In this document: positions 1-11,100 of the stretch, one piece after another
Layout: each line of letters opens with the position of its first letter
How positions within the stretch are numbered: position 1 is the first letter of the stretch
NCBI GenBank assembly: GCA_039621445.1
Contig: CP154955.1
Location: 49,832,086 to 49,896,085 of the forward strand
Direction of reading: 5' to 3'
Source of the DNA: Euglena gracilis
Taxonomy: Eukaryota > Euglenida > Euglenophyceae > Euglenales
DNA: 64,000 nucleotides
Notes under the pieces: generated by a model
Database searches by the model: none
Told to the model about the DNA's origin: nothing
What the model saw: only the letters and a program-made list of their open reading frames with translations
Position numbers and translations under genes: made by a program

Positions 1-195
1 TGTTTCCCCAATATGTTGGAGCACAAGTGCTTGTCTTTTCATCTCTCTGTTTTATGCATAATTTGTGCTTTGTTTTTCCATTGCATTTTGGTGACTTCTG
101 GCAAGCTTGGGCATCGGCGATGGGAACTGAATAACTTCGGGACCCTGCATATTGTGAGGTAGAAATATATCTGTCCTCTCCATGTGACCTGGGAT

Positions 196-345
196 TCCAC
201 AGAATTTCGGCATATTTTCCGCATTTTCCGCATTTTTCCGCATATTTTCCGCATTTTTTCCCGCATAATTTCCGCATAATTTCCGCATTTTCCCGCATTT
301 TTCCGCATAATTTCCGCATTTTTTCCCCGCCTGCCAGACCGCATA
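196..345. repeat. CCGCAT(a/t)TTT tandem repeat
   Basis: Units of about 8 to 13 bases built on TTTTCCGCAT and AATTTCCGCAT are repeated at least 13 times with small spacing changes. No coding sense is evident. Confidence 0.85.
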
Positions 346-359
346 ATTTCCCCCCCCCC

Positions 360-1130
360 TGCATTTGGCCATTTTTGGTCGCTTTTGTCCCCCTTTGGCC
401 CATTTGCCACCATAATTCACCCATTTTGACCTATTTTGACCGTTTTTGGCACTTTTTGCCCACTTCTTGTGATTCTGGGCCATTTTGTCCTGCTCTTGGG
501 CCATTTTGGGGCCATTTAGGGCCATTTTTGACCACTTAAAGCCACTTTCGACCTTTTCTTTTGTTATTTTTGCCCATTTTTGGTCTCTTTTTGGTCCAAT
601 TTGACCATTTTGAGCATTTTGCGCCAGTTTGTTGCCAAAAGTGAACAAAAGCTGCTAAAGTGACCCAAATCGGCCAAAAGCAGGCTCATTTTGGGCCATT
701 TTGGGGCATTTTTGTTATTTTTGCCTACTTTTGGAACTTTTGGCCATTTTAACCATGTTTTGCACTTTTAGGCCATTTTTAGGTCACGTTTGACTGCTCT
801 TGATGTCAAAAGCAACAAAAAGACGTTTAAAGTGGCCTGAAAGGGGCCAGAAGTGGGTAAAAATGGCCAAAAGCAGAGAAAAGTGGGTTAAAGAGGCCAA
901 AGGTGGTCAAAAGAGGTCAAAGCAAAGCAAAAGCTGTCCAAAAGCAGCCAAAACACAGCAAAAAGTGGGCAAAAGCAACAAAAGTAACCAAAACAAAGCA
1001 AAAGGCAGGAAATAATGGGCAAAGGCAGCAAAAATCGACCAAAAGTCGGCAACAGTGGCCAAAAGCAGTCCAAAAGCATCAAAAACTGGCCAAAAGCAGC
1101 GAAAAGTGGCCAAAAGTCGGCAACAGTGGA
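360..1130. repeat. Degenerate GGCCAtttt / GGCCAaaag repeat
   Basis: From 360 to 790 the motif GGCCATTTT(T) recurs every 10 to 30 bases; from 820 to 1130 the complementary GGCCAAAAG(T) form does. The same motif family returns at 17505-17850 inside TARS intron 11. The arms face each other, so a long transcript could fold here. Confidence 0.75.
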
Positions 1131-1195
1131 TTGTGTGATTGTGATATATGCTCATTTTTTGTTGGCCTGCCCCCCACCTACAGCCAACTACTTTG

Positions 1196-1266
1196 CCGAC
1201 CGCGGCCGACTGCAGCCGACCGCAGCCGACCGCAGCCGACCGCAGCCGACCGCAGCCGACCGCGGG
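1196..1266. repeat. 10-bp tandem repeat CCGACCGCAG
   Basis: Seven near-perfect copies of the unit CCGACCGCAG (first and last copies carry CCGACCGCGG) lie end to end. Confidence 0.9.
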
Positions 1267-1523
1267 CTAAAATTTGGAATCTGTCATAGGTGCTTGCCCC
1301 CCCAGGGAGGAAGTCGGGCACATGGGCCAAAAGTGCCCTAGAACAGACCCCGGCGCCAAAAATGGCCTATTTTCAAAGGAATGTGCCTGGGCGCAGGCCG
1401 AAATCCGACTCCCCCGGGCCGGGGGGGGGGGGATGTTGCCTGCCTGGGCAGGCACCCCAAGGCACTCTGGACCCCCCCTCCCCCTGGGGTTGGTAAAAAA
1501 AACAGCCTGGTGCCTAGAGGTGG

Positions 1524-1608
1524 AGCATAGAGGTGGAGGTGGAGGTCAAAGTCCTCATTTGTGTCAATCACCTCCACCTCTACCTCTACCTCTGTGTCAC
1601 CTCTATGC
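1524..1608. repeat. Inverted GGTGGA / TCCACC repeat
   Basis: GCATAGAGGTG followed by GGTGGA repeats at 1524-1546 faces CACCTCCACCTCTACCTC repeats and CACCTCTATGC at 1569-1608. The arms can pair into a hairpin with a loop of about 22 bases. Confidence 0.75.
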
Positions 1609-2105
1609 CAATATAATTTCATAAAATAGCATCAAAAAAGGTCATAAAATGCCCGAATGCCTAATATTAGACAAGGTTTCATCAAAACACACCCAAAGTT
1701 GGTTGGAAACGAGGAAACCAATCTGGGTTGGTAGTTTTGGAACCAATGGCGGATCTGTGCCAAAAGGCCAGTTCTGACAAATTTCCCCCCAATGTTCGCT
1801 TTCGCCAGGGGCTTTTTTTTGGCCAACAAATTGAAGCACTGCTCGCAACCCCACCTCCCTCCTGTTCACATTCGGGACAAGAAAAGAGATGTGTATCTGC
1901 TACCGTGGGCAAAGGAAATGGTTAAGACTCTTTCCATCTCCACCGCATTTAACCGATTCATTAACTGCCCGTCGATTGTTGGTAACCGAACAACCCAGCC
2001 CCCTGGGGGGGGATGGAAGTTATTGCTGATATTTCCTCACTGTAAAAAAATTCTCCTTGTAAAAATATGTACATTGATTGCAGACCTATTATTTCATATT
2101 TCCAG

Positions 2106-2163
2106 TGTGCAGCACTGGTTTATTTCAAAGGAAAACATCAGTTCTAATCCAGTGAAACGCAAG
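2106..2163 (+). CDS. TARS: TARS exon 1 in window (end of editing domain)
   Basis: Follows a pyrimidine-rich CAG acceptor and ends AAG/GTAACA. In frame it reads [19 protein letters not shown], which fits the SKE(N/D)xL...F(K) segment before the TVYRCG motif of ThrRS, though similarity is modest. The 56-base GT-AG intron 2164-2219 separates it from exon 2. It begins with one base that completes a codon from an exon outside the window. Confidence 0.65.
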
Positions 2164-5100
2164 GTAACAATGATGGCTCGTTGGAAGCGTTGCAACCTTC
2201 AAATATGGTTCTTTCGCAGGTCCCTGAGGGAGGGTTTTGCACAGTGTACCGCTGTGGCGACTTGATTGACCCCTGCACAGGGTGGGACTCAGATGTCAAC
2301 ATGATTGCAGTTCAATTACCTCCCCCCCCCCCCTTGTCGTTGACACGGCGTGTCGTTGACACACCCCCCGTGTCAACGACACTTTTCTGGAACACTACCT
2401 ATTGAATCACAGTGACATTGACACGGCGTGTCGTTGACACCCCCCCCCCCGTGTCAACGGCACTCTCCTGGAACATTGGCGTGTCAACGACAAGGGGGGG
2501 GGGTGGTAAGTGTCTTTTTTTGGTATTTGAGGCAGCTGGAGGGGAGGGAGCCAGCCAGCCAGGCAGCCAGCATTTTTTCCCCGCCAGCTCCAGCTGGACC
2601 GCCCCCCCCCCCACTGAAATGAAATTGGGTTACCTCCACCAGGGGCAAAGTGCAAAGTTGTCCTTTGAAGGATTTGAAAGGAAGTGATTGCATTTGTTAT
2701 ATGCCATCCTGGTGCAAACAATGCTTTTGCAAAACAAAAAAGAAAGCTTCCTTGAAGAAGGTTGGACTGGGACTCCCCTTTGGTTTGCAGGCTTTTGATA
2801 TCTGTGCATTTTCATTCGAATGTGTTTGTTTTTGGACAAACACATTATTATTATTTATTATTTTTTCTGTATTTGCGCATTCATGAGCAATCTCAGCCTG
2901 AAATCCGTTTTTGTCAGTAGAATTTCAAGACAGGCGTTGCACCAAAAAATATGGTTTTACTAGAAAATTGATGAAGGGTGACCAAAATTGGCCATTTTGC
3001 TTATTTGACCATTTGTTCTTGAAGCCATTTTGGCCCATTTCGGGTTCACCCTTGCAATCAAGGGAAACGGTGACATTTGGCCTCCCTCCTCCCTCCCTCC
3101 CTGCCTTCGTCGCGGCCCCCACATCATGGACACCGGGCGGGTGAAGGCTCTGGCTGTCACCAAGAATTCCTCATCATACTTCCAAGGCAAAGCTGAGAAC
3201 GCCAGCCTCCAGCGGGTATATGGCACCCAGGCTGCTTCTTTGTTGGAACGTCCCTTGTGAGGACTCAAAGTCCCCACCATTATTTGAAGGTCAAAATAGC
3301 ACTGTGACAATGTGCAATATGTTTCTGATTTTGAAGTAGCCCCCCAAATAGTATTCCCCCGGGAATGTTATTTGGCCGGACGAAGTCCACGCTCAGGGGG
3401 GGATATTATTTGGCAAATTTTTGGATTTTTTTTGGAATTCCGCAAATGTATTGTATCTATGTTGAGCACCATTAAAACCCAGGGTGGGTGGAACTTTTGT
3501 CTCAAAATTGTGCAATTTGGTATTTTCCCTTCTGTTTGATCCAAACATGGCAGAATCCATGTAAAATTTTCATGTTCAAAAAACGACCCTCTTCAAGGAC
3601 CCCAGGGGGTTGCTGGGCTCGGGCTAGAAATTTGGGCTGGCTCGCTCCCCCCCCCCCCCCCCGGGGGGTGGACCCCTGGACCTGAGCTGGGCTGGGCCGG
3701 GCCAAAATCCAACAATTGCTCCAAAAATGACCTGCAAAAAACAGTTTCGAAAAAAATGAGCATCTGACAACCCCAGAAAGCATTCGGGTTCAAGAATGGT
3801 CAAAAATGGTTTTTTGGGGCCGTTTTGGGTGCAGATTTCCGGGGGGGGGCACTGATGGGGGGGATTGAGGTTGCATTTTGGTCCATGACTCGCCGGTGAT
3901 AGTGGAACCAACAGAAACTGGTCTGATGGAATTGCCTTCCCCACGGTGGACTTGATGAAGGACTGGAAGCAGTTCATGGAGCAGGCGGCGAAGTCGGACC
4001 ACCGCAACGTCGGCAAACAGCAGAGCCTGTGGTGGTTCCACGAGTTCGCCCCCGAGCAGGGGTGGCCTGGGTCGAGAGCAGGCAGACCGCCACAGTTTGC
4101 ACCAACGTAACAAGGTTTTGGGTCGAAGAAATGGGAGGCATGGAGGCATCATCATTGTTTGATCATTTTGTTCCATCCGGCTTCATCCATATGGGAGGGA
4201 GTGAAACGTGCAGCGTTGGGTTTCAGCAAGCCTCCCTGGTGCTGGCTGCAGCTTCTTCTACCCCCATGGCACCCGCATCTACAACACTTTGATGAGGTGT
4301 GCCTGGAGCTGGAGGAAGCCAGGGGAGGAGGAAGGGGATGAGGCCAGAACATGAACACCCCCCCCCCTCCAGTGGGTGGTTTTTGAGAGGGGGTGGGTGG
4401 TTGGCCGTTGGACCCCAAGGAGCACGTCCCGACCGAAGACCAAGCTGGAAAAACGTTTTCAGGGGTTTTGGCCAATGGTGGATTTTGGGTGGGTGGGTTG
4501 GTGGGTGGAACAGCGGGGGGGGGGGGGTTGTACGGGTTTTTTTTTTAAAACAGAGGGTGGATGGGTTTGGGCAGGGGTCACATAAGGAGGGTGTATGGGG
4601 TTTTGGTGTGGGGTGTCCCATCCCCTCCCCCCCCTCACCCTGGACCAGGGGGGTCCGAAACACCCTCCACCTGCCAAGGGGGTCCGGACCGACCCCAGAG
4701 GATACCTGCCCCCCAAAAGGCCATTTTTTCCCTTCCGGCACTTTGCACCGAATTTTTTTGGCATTTCTGACAAATTTTTGCCCAAAAGAGCCCAGTTTGG
4801 CACTTTTTGCCGTTTTGGGGGCAAAACTTTTCGGCCCGGCATTTTGCACCAGGCTGAGAATCAGTCACCCGGACACAGTGCGGGACCCTCGCCGCGGCCG
4901 GGTGGGTTTGACCATGCGTTGATCGGGGTTGCAGGAAGGAACCCAGTCGGTGGACAGGGGGGGGTATGCCGCCATTTTATTTGGAAGCGCCAAAATAGGC
5001 TCCAGCTAGCCAAGGGTTGGTGACCGGAACAAAAAGAATTTCGGTTTTGGTGGCTGTCTCAGAGCAACCCCAAACACTATCCCCCCACCTATAACCCCCC

Positions 5101-8100
5101 ATCTTATAACCAGGTTTTGAACAGTGCTGAACTCCTTATGGGACTTGCATGTAATGGAAGGCCGAGACTAGCTTTGCAAATTCCCAGGCCCGAGTTATTC
5201 ACCCGCGAAGGGGTCCAAACTGGGTAGGATTGGCCCGCCCCCCCTTCCAACTCTGCCATTTTGCCAGGGTCCAAAAATCGGGCAAAAATCGATTTTTCGA
5301 AAAAATCTCAAGAAAACATTATTTCCGGAAATGTTGGTCTGACAAAATATACCCCCAGAAGCCCTCTATCACAGGGGTTTTCTTAAGGACCCCCCTGGGG
5401 GGGGGGGGGTCCAGCCTCCGGCTGGCAAAAAGGCTGCTGGCTGGAAATGAGCTGCTGGACCCCCCCAGGGGGGATAGAGAGGAGGGGAGTCCGGGGCTGG
5501 AGGGGGCTGGGCTGGGCTGGGTCGATAAAAAAACAAAATTTTCTAAAACATTTTTGCCTTCTCGACATTTTGAGGGATGGAGCTAGATCAAGGCTGGGGG
5601 GCTGTGATGGAGGAAACTGTAATGAGAGGGAAAATGCAGGGATACCTGGGCAGCCCAGTTGGCTGGCCAGCCTGCGGCCGACTGGCCCGGCCTCTGGCCG
5701 GGCTGGACCCAACTTTATTTCACTCAACCCCCCCCCCCGGGGGGGCTCCCAGCCCGAGTTTGGGCTGCTGGCTGAATTTGAGCTGGATGGTGACTGGGAC
5801 CCCCCCCAGGGATGGGGTACCTCCGGTTTAAGAAAACATGTGCTCTATCGCCCAACTGTTCGCCGTTTTGGCCGCCGACACGCCTGGCCCCTGTTCCGGC
5901 ACGCTTTTGCAGCCCAAAACGGCCATTTGGGGTGTTTTTTTTTGGCCGTTCTTTTGGTCAAGAAATCGATTTCCCCAAAATATCTCGACAATGGAGCAAA
6001 ATCAAAGAAAATGTCCGGAGAGCAAAAATGAAGCCCTTGGAACGCCCTATCCAACCATGGTTTACTTTCCCCCCAACTCTTCGTGTAGCCCGAGTTACGG
6101 CCATTTTCGGGCAATTTTGACCCATTTCAGGGGCTGTTTTGGGCTGTTTTCAGGGTCAAAAAGTCGATGCTTCCAAAATATCTCGGAAATGAAGCAAAAT
6201 CAACGGAAATGTCCGGAGACCAAAATAGAAGCCCTTGGAACGCTCTGCCTGACCGTATTTTGATTTCCCAACTCCCAGCCCAGCTCAAAATATGGCCGAT
6301 TTACGGCCCAAGACAGCGCAGCAGGCTTGCGATTTGGCCGTCTTTGGCCCTGTTTTGGGGTCAAAAAAAATCAATTTTTCTAAAATTGCTCAAAAATGGT
6401 GGGGATTCAAAGGAAATGTCCGGAGACCGAAATTAAAGCCCTGAAATGGCCTGGGGGCGTCGGGTGCTTCGTACTAGATTATCATCGCTTTGCCGGTGTT
6501 TTAGTTGTTTTTTATTTATCTATTTTTTTATCTTTATTTTTTTTTTTTTATATAACCGGTGTTTTGATTTCCCCACAACTTCCCGCCTAGCCCGAGTCAC
6601 GGCCAGTTTTCGGCCAATTTTGGCCATTTTGTGTAGGTTTTGGTCTGTTTTGACTTGGCCGTTTTGACCATTTTTTGGGTCAAAAAAGTCGGGGAAAGAA
6701 ACGGAATTTTTTTTTGCCCGAAACGATGTTTTCTGGCCTCCCAGACCTGGAAAAACTGTTCTTGAGCCAAAAATGAGCGTTTTTCGACCCCCCGGCACCC
6801 CATTTTTGGCCCGAAACGTATGACTGGATTTTGGGTCAAAAACGGGTCAAAAAAAAGTCAAATTTTTTTTTGCCCGAAACAATGTTTTTGGCTCTCCTGG
6901 ACCCAGAAAAACAGTTTCTCAGACGAAAAAGAGCATTTTTCGACCCCCAGCGCCTCTCTTTTTTTTTGCCCGAAACCAATTGTTTTTTGGGTCATTTCCG
7001 TGTCGAAAAAAAAATCGAAAAAATACAAGAAAGGGGTATGGGGGGTATGGGGGGGGGTGGCTGAGCTCTTTTCAACGTTTCAAGATTTACAGTAAAATTA
7101 CTGAAAATTACCGTAAATTGCACGTGTGTAATTTGTAAATCATGAGTTATGCGTGATTCGGAAACTAGAAATCCAGTTGCTCCTGACTGTAAAAAAATTC
7201 TGGAACGAGCCCGGGGTCATGGTGATAATCCGCGGTTTTCACGGACTACCTAGAGGGGGGGAGGGCGGGGGGGTCAAACCCTCCCCTTTTCCCTGGTGGT
7301 AAGCTTCGCTCTTCCCCATAAAGGGATAAGAGCTCAGCGACCCCCCCCCCCTATGTATAATGCCCTCCCCTGGCCCAACCACCAAACCGTGATTTATAAC
7401 CCCCCAGAGTGAAAAATGATGAAGAAGCAGATGGCAAAAAATGTGCAAAAATCACACGGTGTGTTGAAAAAACCGGTGTGTGGACATGCCAAAACCCATA
7501 AAAACTGCCAAAACTCTTTACTTTGTTTATCCTCTGGTGCAAAAATAGGGGGTATTTTTTGAACCTCGTCCGGTCACACACGACTGTGACTTGTGACTTG
7601 TAACCCCCATTTATGTGTGTGTGCTGGCCTCGACATTTGCCAAACCGTGATTTTGACCTTGACCCTGTATCGGCTGGTTTTTTCATATTGAATCTTTGGT
7701 TTTGGAGGGGGGGAGGAGTGCATCTGTAGTCAAGGATGTATGTTTGAGACGTTCAAATGCACCCCATTCTTTTAAATTATTTTTTCTATTTTCCTGCAGT
7801 TTTATCCGCAACGAGTATCGACGCCGTGGGTTCGATGAGGTTATTACGCCCAATGTTTACCATTGCAAGCTGTGGGACCCAAGACATTCCTTGCTGAATT
7901 TTTTTTGGTAAAAAACAAGTGTGATTGTTTGCATTTGATCGTTTTTTATTTTTGTTATGCAGATGATAAACAATACAACTCGATTTGCATTCAAAGGGCT
8001 TATGTCCACTTTCAGAATTCAACTTGTCACAAAAAGTCGTCAGTGCCTTCCACAAGAAAGAAGGATTTGTGAAAAAGAATTTCTCTGTGGAAGCAGTGCC

Positions 8101-11100
8101 TTGGGGGCAACAGAGTGGCCACTGGGCCCATTACTCTGAGAATATGTTCAAGATCGAGATTGAGAAGGAAATCCATTCCCTGAAGCCCATGAATTGCCCA
8201 ACCCTGGCCTTTTCAAGTCCCCCCCCCCATTATTCGTACACCCACGCACGTCCAACATTTTCTAGTATTTTGCCCCACATCCTCAAAATATGTGTTTTCC
8301 AAAAATATTCACAAAGTTGCAGTTGTTTTTTTAAAAAAAAGCACAAGATGTCATTGAAAAAAAAATGTTGCTTTTTTTCGTTCTCCGTTCTTTTTTTGGA
8401 AGTTGGCTCCAGTTTTTTTTTTTTTTAACTTGGAAGACCCCCCCCCCCCGGGACCACCCCTCCCCCGGGGGTCTTACAAAGAAGCCTGGCCAGAAAAGTC
8501 GGTGGGCCAGCCCTGTCCCTGGCCCCATTATTCGGCAAATGCTTTGCTTGTGAAGAATGCAACAGCTGAGCTTGAAAGAATTTGCACCAGGGTATGAAGT
8601 GAGCGTTGGTTTGTACGGGGAGGAGATGGGGACCCTCCGGAACCAAAAAAAATTCCCCAGCGCTTTGCACCAGACAACTTTTTTCCACAGGTTCGTTTGG
8701 AAAAGACTCCTGAAACAACACCGCTCTGAGGGCATTTTTTTGAAGCCCCTTTTTTTGAAGGAAGGGTGGAGGGTTTAAAATCTTTTGCCAGCAATTCTGG
8801 CACCAGGTCAAAGCCTGGTGGCCGGGGGTTCGGATCACGTGGAGGGGTGTCCCCCCCCCCCAGGATGCCAGGTTGGAGGATTGGGCAGGGGTTCCGGAGT
8901 GCAGCGAAAATCTTTGGGAATTGCCTTGAGACAGCCTGAGTTTGATGGGCGGGTCCCCAGGGGCCATGTGCCGGGCTGAGTGCATACATTCATTTAGCAC
9001 CTGTGTGATCCTACCCCCCGGGGTGGGTTGCTGCCTCTGGACTTGGGGGGGGGGGTCAACCACCCACCCAAAACCCAACCAAAATCGGCTGAAAATGCTG
9101 AAAAGATTCCGGCCCCGCCTTCGGCCAGACCAAAATTTGACCCATGGCCCACCCCACTCTCGGGGGGGGGGGGGGAGGTCGTGGGTCGGTAGGTTTTTGA
9201 AAAGGTGGGTGAGTGGGTTTGCACCAAGTGGACCTATGGCTGAGTGGGAAGGGGGGGGATCTTAAACAAAGCCTGCGTCGCACCAGCCTCAGGTTCGTTC
9301 GTGCTTCTGTCGAGGCCAGCCCGCGGTCACATGCTGATGTTCGCCTCGAAGTCCCACTCGTACCGCGACCTGCCCATGCGCTACGCCGACTTCGGGGTGC
9401 TGCACCGCAACGAGCTGAGCGGCACCCTCTCCGGGCTGACCCGGGTGCGGCGGTTCCAGCAGGACGACGCCCACATCTTCATCCGCCAGGTGCGGGCCGT
9501 GCCTCGATTCCGCTTCCCCAGGTTCAACCACAGCCACCCCCTGAGGGCTGTGTGGGAATCCCCGAAAACCCCATGGGCAGGGCAGTACGGGAATCGGCCA
9601 AACAGCCATGGGTTTGGTTGCCATGGTTTGGTTGCCATGGGTGTTGGGTGGTGGGGGGGGGGTCGACCCCCCCCCACCACCTACTCCGTATTTCCAGGAG
9701 CACCAATTTTCGACCGCAACTTTTTTTCCCGGCGCTTTCGGCGCCAGGAGGAAATCTGTGAAAATGCTGTGGTGGGTGGGGGGGTCGACCCCCCCCCCAC
9801 CAGGCCTTCCCGTACTCCGCTCATGCCCAGGGGTGGGGCTGTCCCCTGATTACCCCCCTCCAGATGATAACCTCCCATTTGATAATTAAATAAACCACCC
9901 CCTAAATGGTGAATTGGAATCTGTGACAACCAGCTGCCAAGGGTTGTGTCTTCTTGCCTGCGTTTGGTGTGTTTGACAGTCTTTGGTGTTGTGGGCGCAT
10001 GGCGGCTGTGGCCTGCCCAGCAGCTCCAGGCAGTCTAGTGGCTGCTTGGTCAGCTTCAGCTGTGTTTCTCATTAAAGGCCATATTCAACTTCGATTGAAG
10101 CAAATTTGAATTTTTTCTCTGTGCCCATACACAGAGTGGCCCGGTCACATAAAGGGGTCAGCATTTGCATAGGACCTTTTTTGTCAGAGACTACCCCAGT
10201 TTTTTTTGTTCCAAGGACCACCCTTAGACCAAAGGCCAGCCAAGGGTCGGTCCAGGATTCAAATGGGGTCGAAACCAAAACAGACTCCAAGGATGCCAGA
10301 AATTATTCTTTCCCCCTGATGTCGACCTCTTTTCGCCGAAAACCCCCAAAAATTTTGCTTATTTCCGGTGGGTTTTTGGGGGAATGTGCGGGGACAGTAG
10401 AATTTTGTTTGTACCCCCCCCCTTGTCGTACGACCACCCCTTATTTACAACCCCCCCCCAGTCGCAGGTTGCAGGTTGCGAATTTTTTTGTATTTTTTGA
10501 ACACGTTCCATGGATGATGCCGTTGTATCCAAGTGTCGTTGCTTTTCATGCAGGTAATTTCTATTCAACAAGCACACCAAAGGAGGATGGGAAAGAACAG
10601 AAGAACCTCAAAATCGTTTTTGCCAATCGTTTTTGCTTTTCCGCCGGAGATGTGCCGCCCACGAGGTGGTTAACACCACCTTACCTGCGACCGCCCCCTC
10701 ATTTACGACCAGGTTATGGGGGGGGGGGGTTACGACCCCCCCAGGAACCCGGTCGTACGACAAGGGGGGCGGGTAAAAGAACCATCCGTCCAGACAGCAT
10801 GGCTGTATGTCCTCAACGGACGGACAACGGAGGGACCACAATCTCCCCCGCGTGCCGCAGGACCAGATCGAGTCCGAAATCACGCTGTGCCTGGACTTCG
10901 TGCAGCACGTCTACACCATCTTCGGCTTCCAGTTCTACCTCAACCTGTCCACCCGCAACCCCAAGAAGTTCCTGGGGGACATCAAGGTCTGGGACGACGC
11001 TGAGGCGCTGCCAGGGCGGCCGGACCTCCTGGCATCCCGCCGTCGCGCCAAAACTGAATTTGGTGTAGCGCAAAAAACACCCCAGAATTAAGTTCAGTAC

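Larger units (their letters stand above)
1..2105. other. Gene-free repeat-rich stretch, probably intron
   Basis: I find no part of the missing TARS N-terminus (TGS domain, first half of the editing domain) here. The sequence ends in a pyrimidine-rich run and CAG directly before the first recognised exon, so I infer that most or all of it is an intron whose 5' end lies outside the window. It holds tandem CCGCAT-type repeats, degenerate GGCCAttttt / GGCCAaaaag repeats on both strands, a 10-bp GC-rich tandem repeat and an inverted GGTGGA repeat, listed separately. Long open frames in the CCATTTT-type repeats are compositional. Confidence 0.55.
4297..7799 (+). other. TARS intron 5 (conventional GT-AG, 3503 bases)
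   Basis: Donor GTGTGC, acceptor CTATTTTCCTGCAG. It contains no exon that I recognise. Contents: G-rich and C-rich runs (4350-4640, 5395-5475, 5730-5820), tandem repeats at 5925-6450 and 6660-7005, and C/G-rich inverted segments at 7243-7355. Confidence 0.85.
9490..10860 (+). other. TARS intron 8 (conventional GT-AG, 1371 bases)
   Basis: Starts GTGCGG and ends GTGCCGCAG. It carries the inverted-repeat element at 9570-9835 and the TA-flanked MITE at 10412-10775. I see no other coding sequence. Confidence 0.85.

Noticed and set aside
52-648. 198-residue open frame on the minus strand and neighbours
   Set aside because: It is the translation of GGCCATTTT-type degenerate repeats; composition only.
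1792-2265. Open frame reading into TARS exons 1 and 2
   Set aside because: It ignores the splice sites at 2105/2106 and 2163/2220; only the exon parts match ThrRS, and its upstream half has no resemblance to the editing domain.
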